NCBI GenBank assembly: GCA_021531775.1
Contig: JAFBIU010000013.1
Coordinates: 1 to 64,000, forward strand
DNA length: 64,000 nucleotides
Direction: 5' to 3'
Source: Parabacteroides distasonis
GTDB lineage: Bacteria > Bacteroidota > Bacteroidia > Bacteroidales > Tannerellaceae
The position numbers and the translations under genes are program-made. The notes beneath the pieces were generated by a model. The model was not told the origin of the DNA. It did not search any database and saw only the letters and a program-made list of their open reading frames with translations. This document shows positions 50,955-60,743 of this stretch, in pieces (position 1 is the stretch's first letter; every line of letters begins with the position of its first letter).

Positions 50955-53894
50955 TTACTTGACCAATGCTTTGTAGATGGCATCTTGAATCCGACTGCGG
51001 ATGCTCAAACTGCTCAACTTATTGTTGTCGCGCGTCGGATACACCCGGTTGCTCAAGAAGATGTAGATCAGATCCTGATCCGGATCCACCCAAAAGCAGG
51101 TCCCTGTAAAGCCTGTATGACCATACACCGAGATGGGGGCCAGATTACCACAAGGCGAGGCTTTCGGATTGCCCGGTACCGGTTTGTCGAAGCCCAATCC
51201 GCGGCGGCAGGTCGGACTCTTGCTTTGTGTGAAGAGTCGCATGGTCTCGGCTGACAGGTAACGTTCTCCACCGTATGTGCCTTGGTTGAGGTAGAGCTGG
51301 AGGATCTTGGCCAGGTCGTTGGCATTGGAGAAGAGTCCGGCATTACCGGATACACCTCCCTGGAAAGCGGCCGATTCATCGTGTACGTAACCACGTACCA
51401 GTTGATGGCGCAAGTAATCGTCCTGTTCGGTAGGTACAATCAACGTCGAATCCATTTTTGACAAGGGATTGTACAGCGTGTGCCAAGCACCCAAACGCTG
51501 GAAGAAGCGACGGTCCAACAAGCGGTCCATCGATTCCTGGAACAGCCGTTCGGTAATGTGTTGTAACAGAATGAAATTAACGCAACTATAGGTGTAAGAG
51601 CCCCGTTTGCCCAATTTCGATTCTTTGATGCCTTGGATGATGGAGTCGCGGAAACAACTGTTCAGATACAACCCACGGGCAATTTGTGCCTCGAAGCCCT
51701 TGCGGGGCGTTGTACAGACCAGTGTAGTGTCAAAGGCAATCGTACCCTTCTTGGCCTTCTTGTCGAGTGCTTTCTTGTAGAAGAGGATTGTGGGGACGAG
51801 ACCCGACTGGTGATAGAGCAATTCTTTGATGGTTAGATCCGCCTTGTTGGACGACTCCAATTCTGGAATAAACTCACTGACTTTGCTATTGAGGGTAAGC
51901 AGGTGCTCATCGTAGGCTTTCATCACCGACAGCAGGGTACCGGTCGCTTTGGAGGAGGAGGCCAAATCGTACATCGACTCCTCTTCCACGGCTTGCGAAT
52001 GGTGGAAATCATAATAACCGAACGATTCATTCAGGACTATCTTACCCGATTTGGCTACTAAAACCTGACAGCCGGGATAGGCTTGTTGATCGAGACCCTC
52101 TTGGGCAATTCGACGGACCTCATCCAGACGGGCAGCATCGAAACCAACCTCCTCGGGCTCGTGGTAACCCAGGCGGGTAGGGGTGGTGAATACGCCACTA
52201 CCGGCATAATACAAATTCGGAATGGTTACCGGTAGTTTTCCCTTGGCACCGATACCGCCAAACAGGGCTTGGGCGGCATATTGCTGAGCCAAGGGAGTTC
52301 CTTCGTAGGCCATGACTACCGCCTTGGCATGGAGGATCGATTGCTTATATTCCTTACAGAAATAGGGCAGGGTGAAGAAGGTGAAGATGACCTTCTTCTT
52401 CTCGGCCAACTGGCGGAGGGCATGACTCTCCGGAATGCGTACGGTATGTACACTGCACAGGATGACATCATATTGGGCCAGTTTCCGGTAAACACGTTTC
52501 ACCTGTTCGGCTGAGGTATTACGCCCGATGCTGAAGCACGCCACTGAATCGTAACGGTTGAGCATCTGCTGAAACTCATTTCCGGCATCGTTACCGATGG
52601 AGAGAGCCGCTATTTTTTTCTTGTCTAATTCTTTCAAGGGAAGTGTCTGTTGCTCGTTCTTCAAGAGCGTGATGGACTCTTCGTTCAGTTTGGCAGCCAA
52701 CCAGGCAGCGTGAGGCGAGTTGAGCCGTTCACTCAACCCTTTGAGTTCGATCGGCTGATAGTGATGCAGTCCGGCCAGGTATTTGTAGCGCAACACTTTC
52801 AGACATTTGGCCTCCATCTCTGCATGTGAGAGCAGTCCCTCCTCCAAGGCCTCTTTGACCGCTTTGAAATCAGTGGTCGGAGAGGCTGGGGCCAACACAA
52901 TATCGTTGCCTGCTTTCAGAGCCATCACTGAGGGGTTGTCTGCCCGACGTGTCGTGGCCCCCTTCATCGCCAGGGCATCGGTGAAACGCAAACCGGAGAA
53001 ACCCATCTCTTTTTCCAACAGCTCTGTGACGACATTTCGCGAAAAAGAGGCCGGCTTTTTGGCTTTGTCTAAAGCGGGCACCTGCAGATGGGCGGTCATG
53101 ACGCCGGCAAATCCTGCTTCGATATATTTGCGGAAAGGAAGCAGTTCGATGCTGTCCAACCGTTCCCGGGAATGGCGGATGATAGGGGTGGTCTTGTGGG
53201 AGTCGTCTGACGTATCGCCATGACCCGGAAAATGCTTGGCCACCGAGAGGATACCGGTACTTTCCAGTCCACGGGCGTAGGCAATCCCCTTGTCGGCTAC
53301 GGCTGATGGGTCTTCGCTAAACGATCGGAGACCGATGACCGGATTGTCCACGTTGCTGTTGACGTCCATGTCGGGAGCGAAGTTGATGTGAATACCCATT
53401 TCGCGACATTGTCGTCCCACTTCCGCACCATATTGTTCGATGAGGCGATTGTCTTCAATGGCACCCAACATCATGTTTTTCGGAAAACGGGTGGTACCAT
53501 TCAGACGCATGGAGAGCCCCCATTCGCCATCCAAGGCAATGAGCAGGGGTACGTTGGATATCTTCTGCATACGGTTGGTCACATCCGCTTGTGTCTCTGG
53601 ATTTCCTTTGTGAAACAGGATGCCGCCGATCTTGAGTTCATTCACGTAGCGTGTCAATTTCTGCAAGTTGCGGGTGTCATTCTTGGGGTCGGCAATCACC
53701 ATGAAGAGCTGTCCGATGCGCTCGTCCGGACTCATCGCATCGAATACCGAATCGATCCAGTGATTCATCTGTGCCTGATCGACCTGCTTGAAGAGGTTAG
53801 GTACGGTTTGACTCTTGGCTGCCAGTACATAAAAGCAGGCAATTAGTAAAAGAGGTATCTTTTTCAAGGTGGCTATTTGTTTTAGAGATTTCAT
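50955..53894 (-). CDS. GH3 glycosidase fused to a serine beta-lactamase-like domain
   Basis: 979 residues from ATG 53894 with a signal peptide (about 10-28). Residues about 40-370 are a GH3 N-domain of NagZ type: KHFPGHGDTSDDSHKTTP carries the conserved His/Asp dyad and FTDALAMKG the nucleophile Asp. A GH3 C-domain follows (about 390-570), then a class-C beta-lactamase fold from about 590 with SxxK in LASSSKATGT and YSCVNF in place of YxN. The protein should act in the periplasm, possibly releasing GlcNAc from muropeptides and cleaving peptide or ester bonds. Confidence 0.9.
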   Translation of the reverse strand: MKSLKQIATLKKIPLLLIACFYVLAAKSQTVPNLFKQVDQAQMNHWIDSVFDAMSPDERIGQLFMVIADPKNDTRNLQKLTRYVNELKIGGILFHKGNPETQADVTNRMQKISNVPLLIALDGEWGLSMRLNGTTRFPKNMMLGAIEDNRLIEQYGAEVGRQCREMGIHINFAPDMDVNSNVDNPVIGLRSFSEDPSAVADKGIAYARGLESTGILSVAKHFPGHGDTSDDSHKTTPIIRHSRERLDSIELLPFRKYIEAGFAGVMTAHLQVPALDKAKKPASFSRNVVTELLEKEMGFSGLRFTDALAMKGATTRRADNPSVMALKAGNDIVLAPASPTTDFKAVKEALEEGLLSHAEMEAKCLKVLRYKYLAGLHHYQPIELKGLSERLNSPHAAWLAAKLNEESITLLKNEQQTLPLKELDKKKIAALSIGNDAGNEFQQMLNRYDSVACFSIGRNTSAEQVKRVYRKLAQYDVILCSVHTVRIPESHALRQLAEKKKVIFTFFTLPYFCKEYKQSILHAKAVVMAYEGTPLAQQYAAQALFGGIGAKGKLPVTIPNLYYAGSGVFTTPTRLGYHEPEEVGFDAARLDEVRRIAQEGLDQQAYPGCQVLVAKSGKIVLNESFGYYDFHHSQAVEEESMYDLASSSKATGTLLSVMKAYDEHLLTLNSKVSEFIPELESSNKADLTIKELLYHQSGLVPTILFYKKALDKKAKKGTIAFDTTLVCTTPRKGFEAQIARGLYLNSCFRDSIIQGIKESKLGKRGSYTYSCVNFILLQHITERLFQESMDRLLDRRFFQRLGAWHTLYNPLSKMDSTLIVPTEQDDYLRHQLVRGYVHDESAAFQGGVSGNAGLFSNANDLAKILQLYLNQGTYGGERYLSAETMRLFTQSKSPTCRRGLGFDKPVPGNPKASPCGNLAPISVYGHTGFTGTCFWVDPDQDLIYIFLSNRVYPTRDNNKLSSLSIRSRIQDAIYKALVK

Positions 53895-53897
53895 ATG

Positions 53898-53936
53898 AAA
53901 AGGTGCGTTCAACGAGGTTATGTGGACGCACCTTTT
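53898..53936 (-). terminator. guaB terminator abutting the GH3-fusion start
   Basis: AAAAGGTGCG (53898-53907) and CGCACCTTTT (53927-53936) are exact reverse complements, 19-nt loop, with TTTT on the 3' side. The stem ends three bases before the ATG at 53894, so there is no room for an unpaired leader in the readthrough message. Confidence 0.75.
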
Positions 53937-53965
53937 AAATCATGTAAATAGGTTACAGAGATCGA

Positions 53966-55459
53966 TTAACTCTGTTCTTTCAGGATCACATCGTGAGCAC
54001 CACCCTCGATGATACTGGTCGATGAAACCAACGTGATCTTGGCATTTTGCTGCAACTCTTTCAAGGAGATGGAGCCACAGCTACACATCGTAGCCTTCAT
54101 TTTGCCCAGTGTCACGTTCAAGTTGTCCTTCATCTTACCGGCATAGGGTACATAGCTATCTACACCCTCTTCGAACTTCAACGCTTCGTTGCCACCCAGG
54201 TCGTAGCGTTGCCAGTTCTTGGCACGGTTTGAACCTTCACCCCAGTACTCTTTTACGATGCGGTTGCCAATTGTCAACTTCTTCGTGGGAGACTCGTCGA
54301 AACGGGCAAAGTAGCGTCCCATCATCAGGAAGTCAGCACCCATAGCCAACGCCAAGACCATGTGATAGTCATGTACCAGACCACCATCACTACAGATAGG
54401 CACATAAACACCATGTTTCACGAAATATTCGTCACGGGCGCGGGCCACGTCGATCACAGCTGTTGCCTGTCCACGACCGATACCCTTTTGTTCACGGGTG
54501 ATACAGATAGAGCCACCACCGATACCTACTTTCACGAAGTCGGCACCAGCCTCAACCAAATAGTTGAAACCCTCTTGATCCACAATGTTACCTGCACCGA
54601 CAGGAATACGATCGCCATAGTTGGCCTTGATCCAAGTCAGTGTCTCCTTCTGCCATTCAGAGTAACCGTCTGAAGAGTCAATACACAATACATCGACGCC
54701 TGCTTCTACCAGGGCCGGCACACGCTCCTTGTAGTCGCGGGTGTTGATACCGGCACCGACCAACAGTTTCTTGTCAGCTCCAGAAAGTTCCAGAGGATTG
54801 TCCTTGTGACTGTCATAGTCTTTACGGAAAACGAAGTATTGCAGATGCTGATCCTGGTCGATGATCGGCAGTGTGTTCAATTTGTGTTCCCAAATGATCT
54901 GATTGGCCTCTGAGAGCGTGATACCCAATTGACCGACGATCAGTTTGGAGAAGGGAGTCATGAATTCTTTGACCTTCATATCGGGTGAATCCTTTTCGAT
55001 CCGATAGTCACGGCTGGTAACCATACCGAGCAACTTGCCGTTGGGCGTTCCGTCGTCGGTGATACCGATGGTCGAGTGTTCTGTCTGGCGCACCAATGCC
55101 AAAACATCAGCCAAGGTATTTTCAGGAGTCAGGTTGGAGTCGCTGATGACGAATCCTGCCTTGAATTTCTTTACTTTGCGTACCATTTCAGCCTGGCTGG
55201 CAATGGATTGAGAACCGAAAATAAACGATAAACCTCCGTTGCGGGCCAATTCGATAGCCAACCGTGGACCCGAAACAGACTGCATGATTGCAGAAACGAA
55301 CGGAATATTCAATTCAATAGCGGCCTTCTCATTCGCCTTATGCTTAACGAGCGGTGTCTTGAGCGACACGTTAGATGGAATGCATTTGGTTGTTGTCAAC
55401 CCGGGAATGAGCAAATATTCCCCAAAAGTTCTGGAAACATCGTTTAAATAAACTGCCAT
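53966..55459 (-). CDS. guaB: IMP dehydrogenase-like (IMPDH/GMP reductase family)
   Basis: 497 residues with a complete barrel, inserted CBS pair (about 95-215: [26 protein letters not shown]) and Cys loop [15 protein letters not shown]. The loop is unlike the usual bacterial GIGPGSICTTR, and the following [10 protein letters not shown] recalls eukaryotic or protozoan enzymes. The flap dyad RY (KNWQRYD) and C-terminal VPYAGKM are present, supporting dehydrogenase rather than reductase. It makes XMP from IMP for GTP supply. A paralogue elsewhere in the genome cannot be excluded. Confidence 0.85.
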   Translation of the reverse strand: MAVYLNDVSRTFGEYLLIPGLTTTKCIPSNVSLKTPLVKHKANEKAAIELNIPFVSAIMQSVSGPRLAIELARNGGLSFIFGSQSIASQAEMVRKVKKFKAGFVISDSNLTPENTLADVLALVRQTEHSTIGITDDGTPNGKLLGMVTSRDYRIEKDSPDMKVKEFMTPFSKLIVGQLGITLSEANQIIWEHKLNTLPIIDQDQHLQYFVFRKDYDSHKDNPLELSGADKKLLVGAGINTRDYKERVPALVEAGVDVLCIDSSDGYSEWQKETLTWIKANYGDRIPVGAGNIVDQEGFNYLVEAGADFVKVGIGGGSICITREQKGIGRGQATAVIDVARARDEYFVKHGVYVPICSDGGLVHDYHMVLALAMGADFLMMGRYFARFDESPTKKLTIGNRIVKEYWGEGSNRAKNWQRYDLGGNEALKFEEGVDSYVPYAGKMKDNLNVTLGKMKATMCSCGSISLKELQQNAKITLVSSTSIIEGGAHDVILKEQS

Positions 55460-55509
55460 AAGAATCTTTATTTAGTAGATGAAATTAAATCTTTACAATA
55501 ATAAATGTG

Positions 55510-55517
55510 CAAAGATA
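55510..55517 (-). promoter_or_regulatory. -7 box of the IMPDH-like gene
   Basis: TATCTTTG on the minus strand, giving a leader of about 45 nt to ATG 55459. It sits 21 bp from the divergent -7 box at 55539-55546. Confidence 0.6.
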
Positions 55518-55538
55518 GGCAGGAATTGTGAATTATCC

Positions 55539-55546
55539 TACCTTTG
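55539..55546 (+). promoter_or_regulatory. -7 box of the 55648 gene
   Basis: TACCTTTG on the plus strand; the predicted leader is about 95 nt to ATG 55648 or 30 nt to the alternative ATG 55582. Confidence 0.55.
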
Positions 55547-55647
55547 CTCCCAAATAATTAAATCTAAAAACTGCAAATTGCATGAAAACTCGCTGGAAAT
55601 GGGTAGGAACATGGGGTACTGCTGTCAAGAAAGGAATGGAATGTGTG

Positions 55648-57291
55648 ATGAATCGTTGGGCTTGGACCGGCTGTTTGCTGGCTTGGTTTTGTTGTTACTG
55701 TGGAGCACAAGAACCGCGGTTGGTGGCTGGCTGGACAGCCATGGATCCATATGACGATGTCTTCAAGGATCAGTCGCTTTATTGGGGAGAGGGAGTTATC
55801 AGCCATGCCGGCACCCCCATTGTAGGTATGCGGGCTGCCTATAGCAGCGGAGCAGCCCAGTCGGATATTCGCACCTTGACCTATGAGGATGGTTCGCCAC
55901 TGATTGAGCAGGGCTACCTTTATTATAGCATGACCTCCCGTACGGCAGGGGCAGGACTCTGCATCTATCGTCTTTTGTTGGGGACAGGAAAACTGGAGTT
56001 GTGTGGCATCATCCGAGGCCGTGTGGTTGAAGCGGGACAGGAACCTGCCTTCTGGCGCGTAGCGGCTGGTCATATCATGTATGACCGGAAACGGAGCCAG
56101 TGGCAACTGTGTATGTCTTGTCATGCCGGAGAGGTGGCCAATCGCCAGCAACGGATTCACCGGTTGTATGCCGCTTCGTCACTACAGGATGTACGTTTCG
56201 GTGCCGTGACGATTGATTTCACTCCGCTCGATTACGAAGGAGCCGCTGTAGGGGATGAGGATGGGCAGATTTTCTACGATGCCGATTTGCAACGTTGGAT
56301 TCTGATCTATGCCTCAACGCATCTGCCAGACGGCAAGGAGGCTCCTCATTACGTGTTGCGGCTGCAAACTAGCCAACGACCGGATGGTGGCTTCCGGGGA
56401 TCGACCTGTGCGACCGACCTGAGTGCCACGGGAATTACGACCAGTTGCATCGGTGGAATTCGATACGTACTTTCGGGTGATAATGCGCAAGATGGTCAGA
56501 ATGTCTATCGGGCTTATACCTACGCTCTACAGCAGGGACAGGTAGTGTTTCAGGCAGCTGGCCGGTTGGATATTGACTTGACAGATGGTGGTTTCCGCGG
56601 ATGGAACAATGTGACACCGATTCCCGAAGGACCCCGTACACGCTATGTGCTGTTGACGTTCGACCGCATGCGTGCGACAGACGAGAGTAATTGGACGTAC
56701 GGCAACCTCTACCTGTACTATTCGGCTGAAACCAATGCCGGTCAGGAATTTGCGGTGTATGATCGGGCAGGGCAATTGGTTCAACCCGCTAACATCCATC
56801 CGCAGGAGGCCACTACAGTTTCGTTGACACAGCTCCATTTTCGTCGCATGGCCACATTGCATCCGCTCTTCGATGAACTCCCGTTGGCTGAGATCGATCT
56901 GAGTATGCCGGCACTGGCACCCCATGGCAACCGTTACCCGTGTGTGATCGGTCAGGTGCGACAGTGTGGTAGGGAGTTGCGTACGGAGGGTGAAGCCTGC
57001 GTGTTGGGAGGAACCCATCAGGCGATGACCAATTATCTCCTGCCGTTGACGCAGATTGCCGAAGGGGATAGCCGTTACCTGTATATCGGAAATGCCGAAG
57101 GTAAGGCACATTACAAAGTCTTGGCTACCCGTCGGGCAACAGATATCGAAATCACGTTGCAAGACGCTTCTGCCCAGGAGGGTAAGCCGGTCTGTACGGT
57201 GCCGACTGATACGCCGTATGTGCGGTTGGCCTTTACGATTCCCACCTCTACCCACAGCACACCCTATCGGCTGTATCTGTTTTACCGCTGA
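55648..57291 (+). CDS. Secreted protein of unknown function, propeller-like
   Basis: 547 residues from ATG 55648, which starts a compact signal peptide (MNRWAWTGCLLAWF, Cys-rich, cleaved after CGAQ); ATG 55582 would place 22 charged residues ahead of it. Body: repeated strands such as GYLYYSMTSRTAGAGLCIYR, IFYDADLQRWILIYASTHLP and RGWNNVTPIPEGPRTRYVLL, reminiscent of five-bladed GH43/GH32-type propellers, then a C-terminal beta domain (about 400-547). Catalytic acids cannot be assigned, so no enzymatic function is claimed. Confidence 0.72.
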   Translation: MNRWAWTGCLLAWFCCYCGAQEPRLVAGWTAMDPYDDVFKDQSLYWGEGVISHAGTPIVGMRAAYSSGAAQSDIRTLTYEDGSPLIEQGYLYYSMTSRTAGAGLCIYRLLLGTGKLELCGIIRGRVVEAGQEPAFWRVAAGHIMYDRKRSQWQLCMSCHAGEVANRQQRIHRLYAASSLQDVRFGAVTIDFTPLDYEGAAVGDEDGQIFYDADLQRWILIYASTHLPDGKEAPHYVLRLQTSQRPDGGFRGSTCATDLSATGITTSCIGGIRYVLSGDNAQDGQNVYRAYTYALQQGQVVFQAAGRLDIDLTDGGFRGWNNVTPIPEGPRTRYVLLTFDRMRATDESNWTYGNLYLYYSAETNAGQEFAVYDRAGQLVQPANIHPQEATTVSLTQLHFRRMATLHPLFDELPLAEIDLSMPALAPHGNRYPCVIGQVRQCGRELRTEGEACVLGGTHQAMTNYLLPLTQIAEGDSRYLYIGNAEGKAHYKVLATRRATDIEITLQDASAQEGKPVCTVPTDTPYVRLAFTIPTSTHSTPYRLYLFYR

Positions 57292-57321
57292 ATCCAAGGG
57301 TCTGTTTTCACAAAAAAGGAG

Positions 57322-57329
57322 TACATTTG
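57322..57329 (+). promoter_or_regulatory. -7 box of the flavin reductase gene
   Basis: TACATTTG, 110 bp before ATG 57440. The long leader contains no riboswitch I recognise. Confidence 0.5.
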
Positions 57330-57439
57330 CCGAAATTCTCTAAAAACAAGAGTGAAGTATGTCCCTGACCCCATTCGGGAAAGAGGTGATCCTGCATTTC
57401 TAATAGAGATCGTAAATAATGATTAGTAAATATAGAGTT

Positions 57440-57949
57440 ATGGAACAGAAAACAATTGATCTACTGAATAACGAAGATATTTTCAACTTGATTGGTAAAC
57501 AGTGGATGCTCGTCACCGCTGGCAATCAGGAACGGTTCAACACGATGACTGCCTCCTGGGGTGGAATCGGGTGGTTGTGGAACAAGCCCGTTGCATTCGT
57601 TTTTATTCGTCCGGAACGCTACACCCATGAATTCGTCGAGGCGAACGAACGTTTCACCCTCTCGTTCTACGGGGAGAACTATCGGAAAGCCCTGCAGTTG
57701 TGCGGCTCCAAGAGCGGACGGGATACAGATAAGGTGGCTGCTACGGGGCTCACACCGGTGACACTGGAAAGCGGTGCCATCTCCTTTGCCGAGGCTCGTC
57801 TGACCCTCGATTGCCGGAAGCTGTTCAAGACATCGATGGAAGAGGCCAACTTCATCGACAAGGAATTGGTGGAGAAGTGGTACGGTGGTTCGCACGGAGG
57901 ATTCCACGATCTGTATGTGGTGGAGATCGGAAGCGTGTATGCGGAATAA
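57440..57949 (+). CDS. Flavin reductase-like FMN-binding protein
   Basis: 169 residues from ATG 57440. Split-barrel flavin reductase fold: MLVTAGNQERFNTMTASWGG, FVFIRPERYTHEFVEANERF, SFYGENYRKALQLCGSKSGR. It fits the DIM6/NTAB group of NAD(P)H:FMN reductases; the physiological partner is unknown. Convergent with the response-regulator gene, 22 bp between stops. Confidence 0.9.
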   Translation: MEQKTIDLLNNEDIFNLIGKQWMLVTAGNQERFNTMTASWGGIGWLWNKPVAFVFIRPERYTHEFVEANERFTLSFYGENYRKALQLCGSKSGRDTDKVAATGLTPVTLESGAISFAEARLTLDCRKLFKTSMEEANFIDKELVEKWYGGSHGGFHDLYVVEIGSVYAE

Positions 57950-57971
57950 CGCATACCATCTCTGAAGAGGT

Positions 57972-58733
57972 TCATTCCCCCACTAACCAAGTCTTGAATT
58001 CGGTCGCTTTCGCTTTGCTGATGATGATGCGTTCGGGTGTCGGTACGCAGAGCGTCACGGCAAGGCGACCGTTGAACCAGAGGTCTATCTCTGCGACTGC
58101 CTGCTTGGCAATGAGGTATTGCCGGTTGGCCCTGTAAAAGAGACGGGGGTTGAGTTGTTCCGACAGCTCATCCAGCGTCTGCTGAAAGAGATAGGCATGC
58201 CCATCGGCATCCATGGCTTGAACATGGCCCTCCGAGATGAAACAGTATTGAATCGAATCGACCGAGATCGGCAACAGCTTGTCCCCTTTCAGGGGCACTA
58301 ACAGGTGACTGCGATAGTTCTCCTCTTTTCGAAGTGCACGGATAATCTGCTGATAATCGGTTGCTATCGGTCGGCTTTGCTGGAAGCGAGCCCATTTATC
58401 GAGTGCATGGCGTAGGTCTGCTTCCCCGATCGGTTTGAGCAGGTAATCGATACTGTTCACCTTGAATGCCCGAAGAGCATACTCATCGTATGCGGTGGTG
58501 AAGATAATGGGGCAGGGGATGTCTGTATGTTCGAAGATTTCGAAAGCAGAACCATCTGCCAAATGAATATCGAGAAACACCAAATCCGGCAGGGGATGCG
58601 TATCTAACCATTCGATGCTGTCTGTAACACTGTCCAATTCACCGATAATCAGCATATCAGGTGCCACGACGGTTAACTGTCGCTTCAGGTTACGGAGAGC
58701 CGCTTTTTCGTCTTCAATAATCAGTGCTTTCAT
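57972..58733 (-). CDS. LytTR-family response regulator
   Basis: 253 residues from ATG 58733. Receiver domain (about 1-120) with acidic pocket IIEDE, phospho-acceptor Asp55 in VFLDIHL, Thr in IFTTAYDEYA and Lys in YLLKPIG. LytTR DNA-binding domain from about 145 (LLPISVDSIQYCFISEGHVQ, LFYRANRQYLI). Overlaps the kinase gene by 4 nt. It probably regulates the efflux operon in which it is the last gene. Confidence 0.93.
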   Translation of the reverse strand: MKALIIEDEKAALRNLKRQLTVVAPDMLIIGELDSVTDSIEWLDTHPLPDLVFLDIHLADGSAFEIFEHTDIPCPIIFTTAYDEYALRAFKVNSIDYLLKPIGEADLRHALDKWARFQQSRPIATDYQQIIRALRKEENYRSHLLVPLKGDKLLPISVDSIQYCFISEGHVQAMDADGHAYLFQQTLDELSEQLNPRLFYRANRQYLIAKQAVAEIDLWFNGRLAVTLCVPTPERIIISKAKATEFKTWLVGE

Positions 58734-59803
58734 GCCAATGGAAGTGTTACGATGAAACAATGATTCTCCTCCTTTACCTCAATTTCGCGTTGGAACAGCA
58801 GCTGAAAACGTTGGTTCAGATTGGATAGTCCGATACCAGTTGAACCGTTGTGACCACTACGTTTGGGTTGTAGCACATGGCTGACCCTTAACTGCTCCCC
58901 TTCATTTTGGATGGTGATGGTGAGTGGACGACGGTTACTGATTTCATTGTGCTTGACAGCATTCTCAATCAGCAACTGTACGGACATGGGTGGTAGTTTA
59001 CAGTCCATCAGGGTGGAATCTATGTCGATTTTGAAGTGTAAGTTATCCTCGTAGCGCATCTCCAACAGGTACAGGTATGACCGCACAAAAGCCATCTCTT
59101 CTTGCAGGGTCACACAGTGCGTTTCGTTGTCTTGCAAGGTATAACGTAGCACTTTCGATAGCTCCTGCACGAAGTGTTCAGCTTTCTCTGGCTCTTCGCG
59201 GATGAGCGAATAGAGTGTGTTGAGGGAGTTAAAGAGCATGTGCGGATTGAGCTGGCTCTTCAACGACTCGAATTGGTTCCGGAGGTTCTCCGTGCGGAGT
59301 TGTTCGTTTTCCAATTGCATGTTGTGGCTTTTCCAGTCCAGATGGAACAGGTAACTACAGCCGGTCACGATGAGGGTATTCAGCAGATCGCGTAACGGAT
59401 GCAGGTACTGATGTAGTTGTGCATCAATAGCGGGTATGCCGAAATGGTGGTGCACCCAGATGAATCCCTGTCCCATAAGACTGCTCAGCAACCAGGTGAG
59501 CAAGAAAGCCAAGACCAACTTGCGCCACGAACAATGGACCATCGGATCTTGCAAACGAAACAGCCACGCATTGAAATGAAACAGAACCAGCAGCGAGAAA
59601 TAGGCAAAAAACGTTTCTCCTAACAGCTCCTTTAAATGAATGCCCGGCAGAGGCAGTTCATGGAAAAGATCTGTCAGAACCATCCACTCCGGAAAATGGA
59701 TCAAAAGTGCGACGATGGCGGAGATGGCGTGGATTGCCAGCCGGTACTTAGGTGGAAGCAACTGTTTTATGTCGGCAAATGTAGTTATTTTTTGTCTATC
59801 CAC
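58730..59803 (-). CDS. LytS-type sensor histidine kinase
   Basis: 357 residues; starts at GTG 59803 inside the adaptor gene (19-nt overlap), which suggests translational coupling. Four membrane helices in the first 150 residues, then a His_kinase domain with phospho-acceptor His in QLNPHMLFNSLNTLYS, N-box LLIENAVKHNEIS and G-box GIGLSNLNQRF. No periplasmic sensing domain, so it probably senses within the membrane. Confidence 0.92.
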   Translation of the reverse strand: MDRQKITTFADIKQLLPPKYRLAIHAISAIVALLIHFPEWMVLTDLFHELPLPGIHLKELLGETFFAYFSLLVLFHFNAWLFRLQDPMVHCSWRKLVLAFLLTWLLSSLMGQGFIWVHHHFGIPAIDAQLHQYLHPLRDLLNTLIVTGCSYLFHLDWKSHNMQLENEQLRTENLRNQFESLKSQLNPHMLFNSLNTLYSLIREEPEKAEHFVQELSKVLRYTLQDNETHCVTLQEEMAFVRSYLYLLEMRYEDNLHFKIDIDSTLMDCKLPPMSVQLLIENAVKHNEISNRRPLTITIQNEGEQLRVSHVLQPKRSGHNGSTGIGLSNLNQRFQLLFQREIEVKEENHCFIVTLPLA

Positions 59804-60711
59804 GCATGCACATACATGCCCGGACGAAATTGCAGTTCCCCTTTTTTGACACGTGCATAGACCCGAATCGAGCGGTTGGTCTTGTCAACGGTCTGGTCAA
59901 TGCTGAGCAGGTTGGCCTCGAAGGTACGGTCGGGCAGACCGTTGACCGTAAAGGCGATGGCCTTACCCTCTTTCAATTGAGACAAGTCCTTTTCGTAGGC
60001 AGTGAGTTGCAGCCAATACTCCTGCTTGCTGACCACCTCGCAAATGGTCTCTCCAGCCGGCACGAATGTACCTAAATTGACCTGAATCTGGGTGACGTAG
60101 CCGCTGATGGGAGCCTTGATCTCCAAATAGGGCAGGATACTTTGTGCCGTGAGTTGGTCGGGTTGTACACCTAACAGTTGCAGTCGTGTCTTGGAACCTT
60201 GCATACGGCTCTGTGCCGCCAGGAACGCTGCCTTGCTTTCCTGGAGCCGTTTACGAGATGCTGCCTCCTGCGAGGCCAGTGTCTGCTGACGTTGGTATTC
60301 CTGTTCCAAAAATTCACATTCGGCGGCAGCCTCCAGATAGCTCTGCTGCAACTCGACAAATTCTGGATTCTCCAAGGTGGCAATCCGTGCGCCCTGTTGC
60401 ACGAACCGTCCCGGCAGGACAAAGATCTCATGGATCGAGCCACTCATGGAGCGGGTGATACTGGCCTGTTGCTGGGGCGGAACCATCAGTACACCGTTGA
60501 ACGAGCCTTCATGGGCTTGTTGGGTGGCTCCACTGGTAGCATCGGTGACTTCCGTCGCTTCGGCCGGTTGTTCCGGCACTTGTGCAGCCGGAGCCACGGT
60601 TGCTGTTTCAGTTGATTCGGGAGTAGAGGTGTTGGCCGATTCCTGTTGGCATGCTGCGAGACAGGTGGCTACAACACCCAGTATAAGCATCTGTTTCATC
60701 ATGATTCTCAT
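59785..60711 (-). CDS. RND efflux periplasmic adaptor lipoprotein (CusB/CzcB-like)
   Basis: 308 residues from ATG 60711; ATGs at 60702 and 60699 are also possible. Lipobox LAACQQ, then an acidic low-complexity stretch, lipoyl-type halves (about 85-125 and 190-215), an alpha-hairpin between them (EFVELQQSYLEAAAECEFLE) and a beta-barrel domain. It links the inner-membrane pump and the outer-membrane part of the fusion encoded just upstream (32-bp gap). Confidence 0.92.
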   Translation of the reverse strand: MRIMMKQMLILGVVATCLAACQQESANTSTPESTETATVAPAAQVPEQPAEATEVTDATSGATQQAHEGSFNGVLMVPPQQQASITRSMSGSIHEIFVLPGRFVQQGARIATLENPEFVELQQSYLEAAAECEFLEQEYQRQQTLASQEAASRKRLQESKAAFLAAQSRMQGSKTRLQLLGVQPDQLTAQSILPYLEIKAPISGYVTQIQVNLGTFVPAGETICEVVSKQEYWLQLTAYEKDLSQLKEGKAIAFTVNGLPDRTFEANLLSIDQTVDKTNRSIRVYARVKKGELQFRPGMYVHAWIDKK

Positions 60712-60743
60712 TTTTATCGTTGTTTGGATCTGTTTCAATTCAT

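Noticed and set aside
57335-57439. Riboswitch in the flavin reductase leader
   Set aside because: The leader is long enough but I see none of the conserved FMN-riboswitch core elements.
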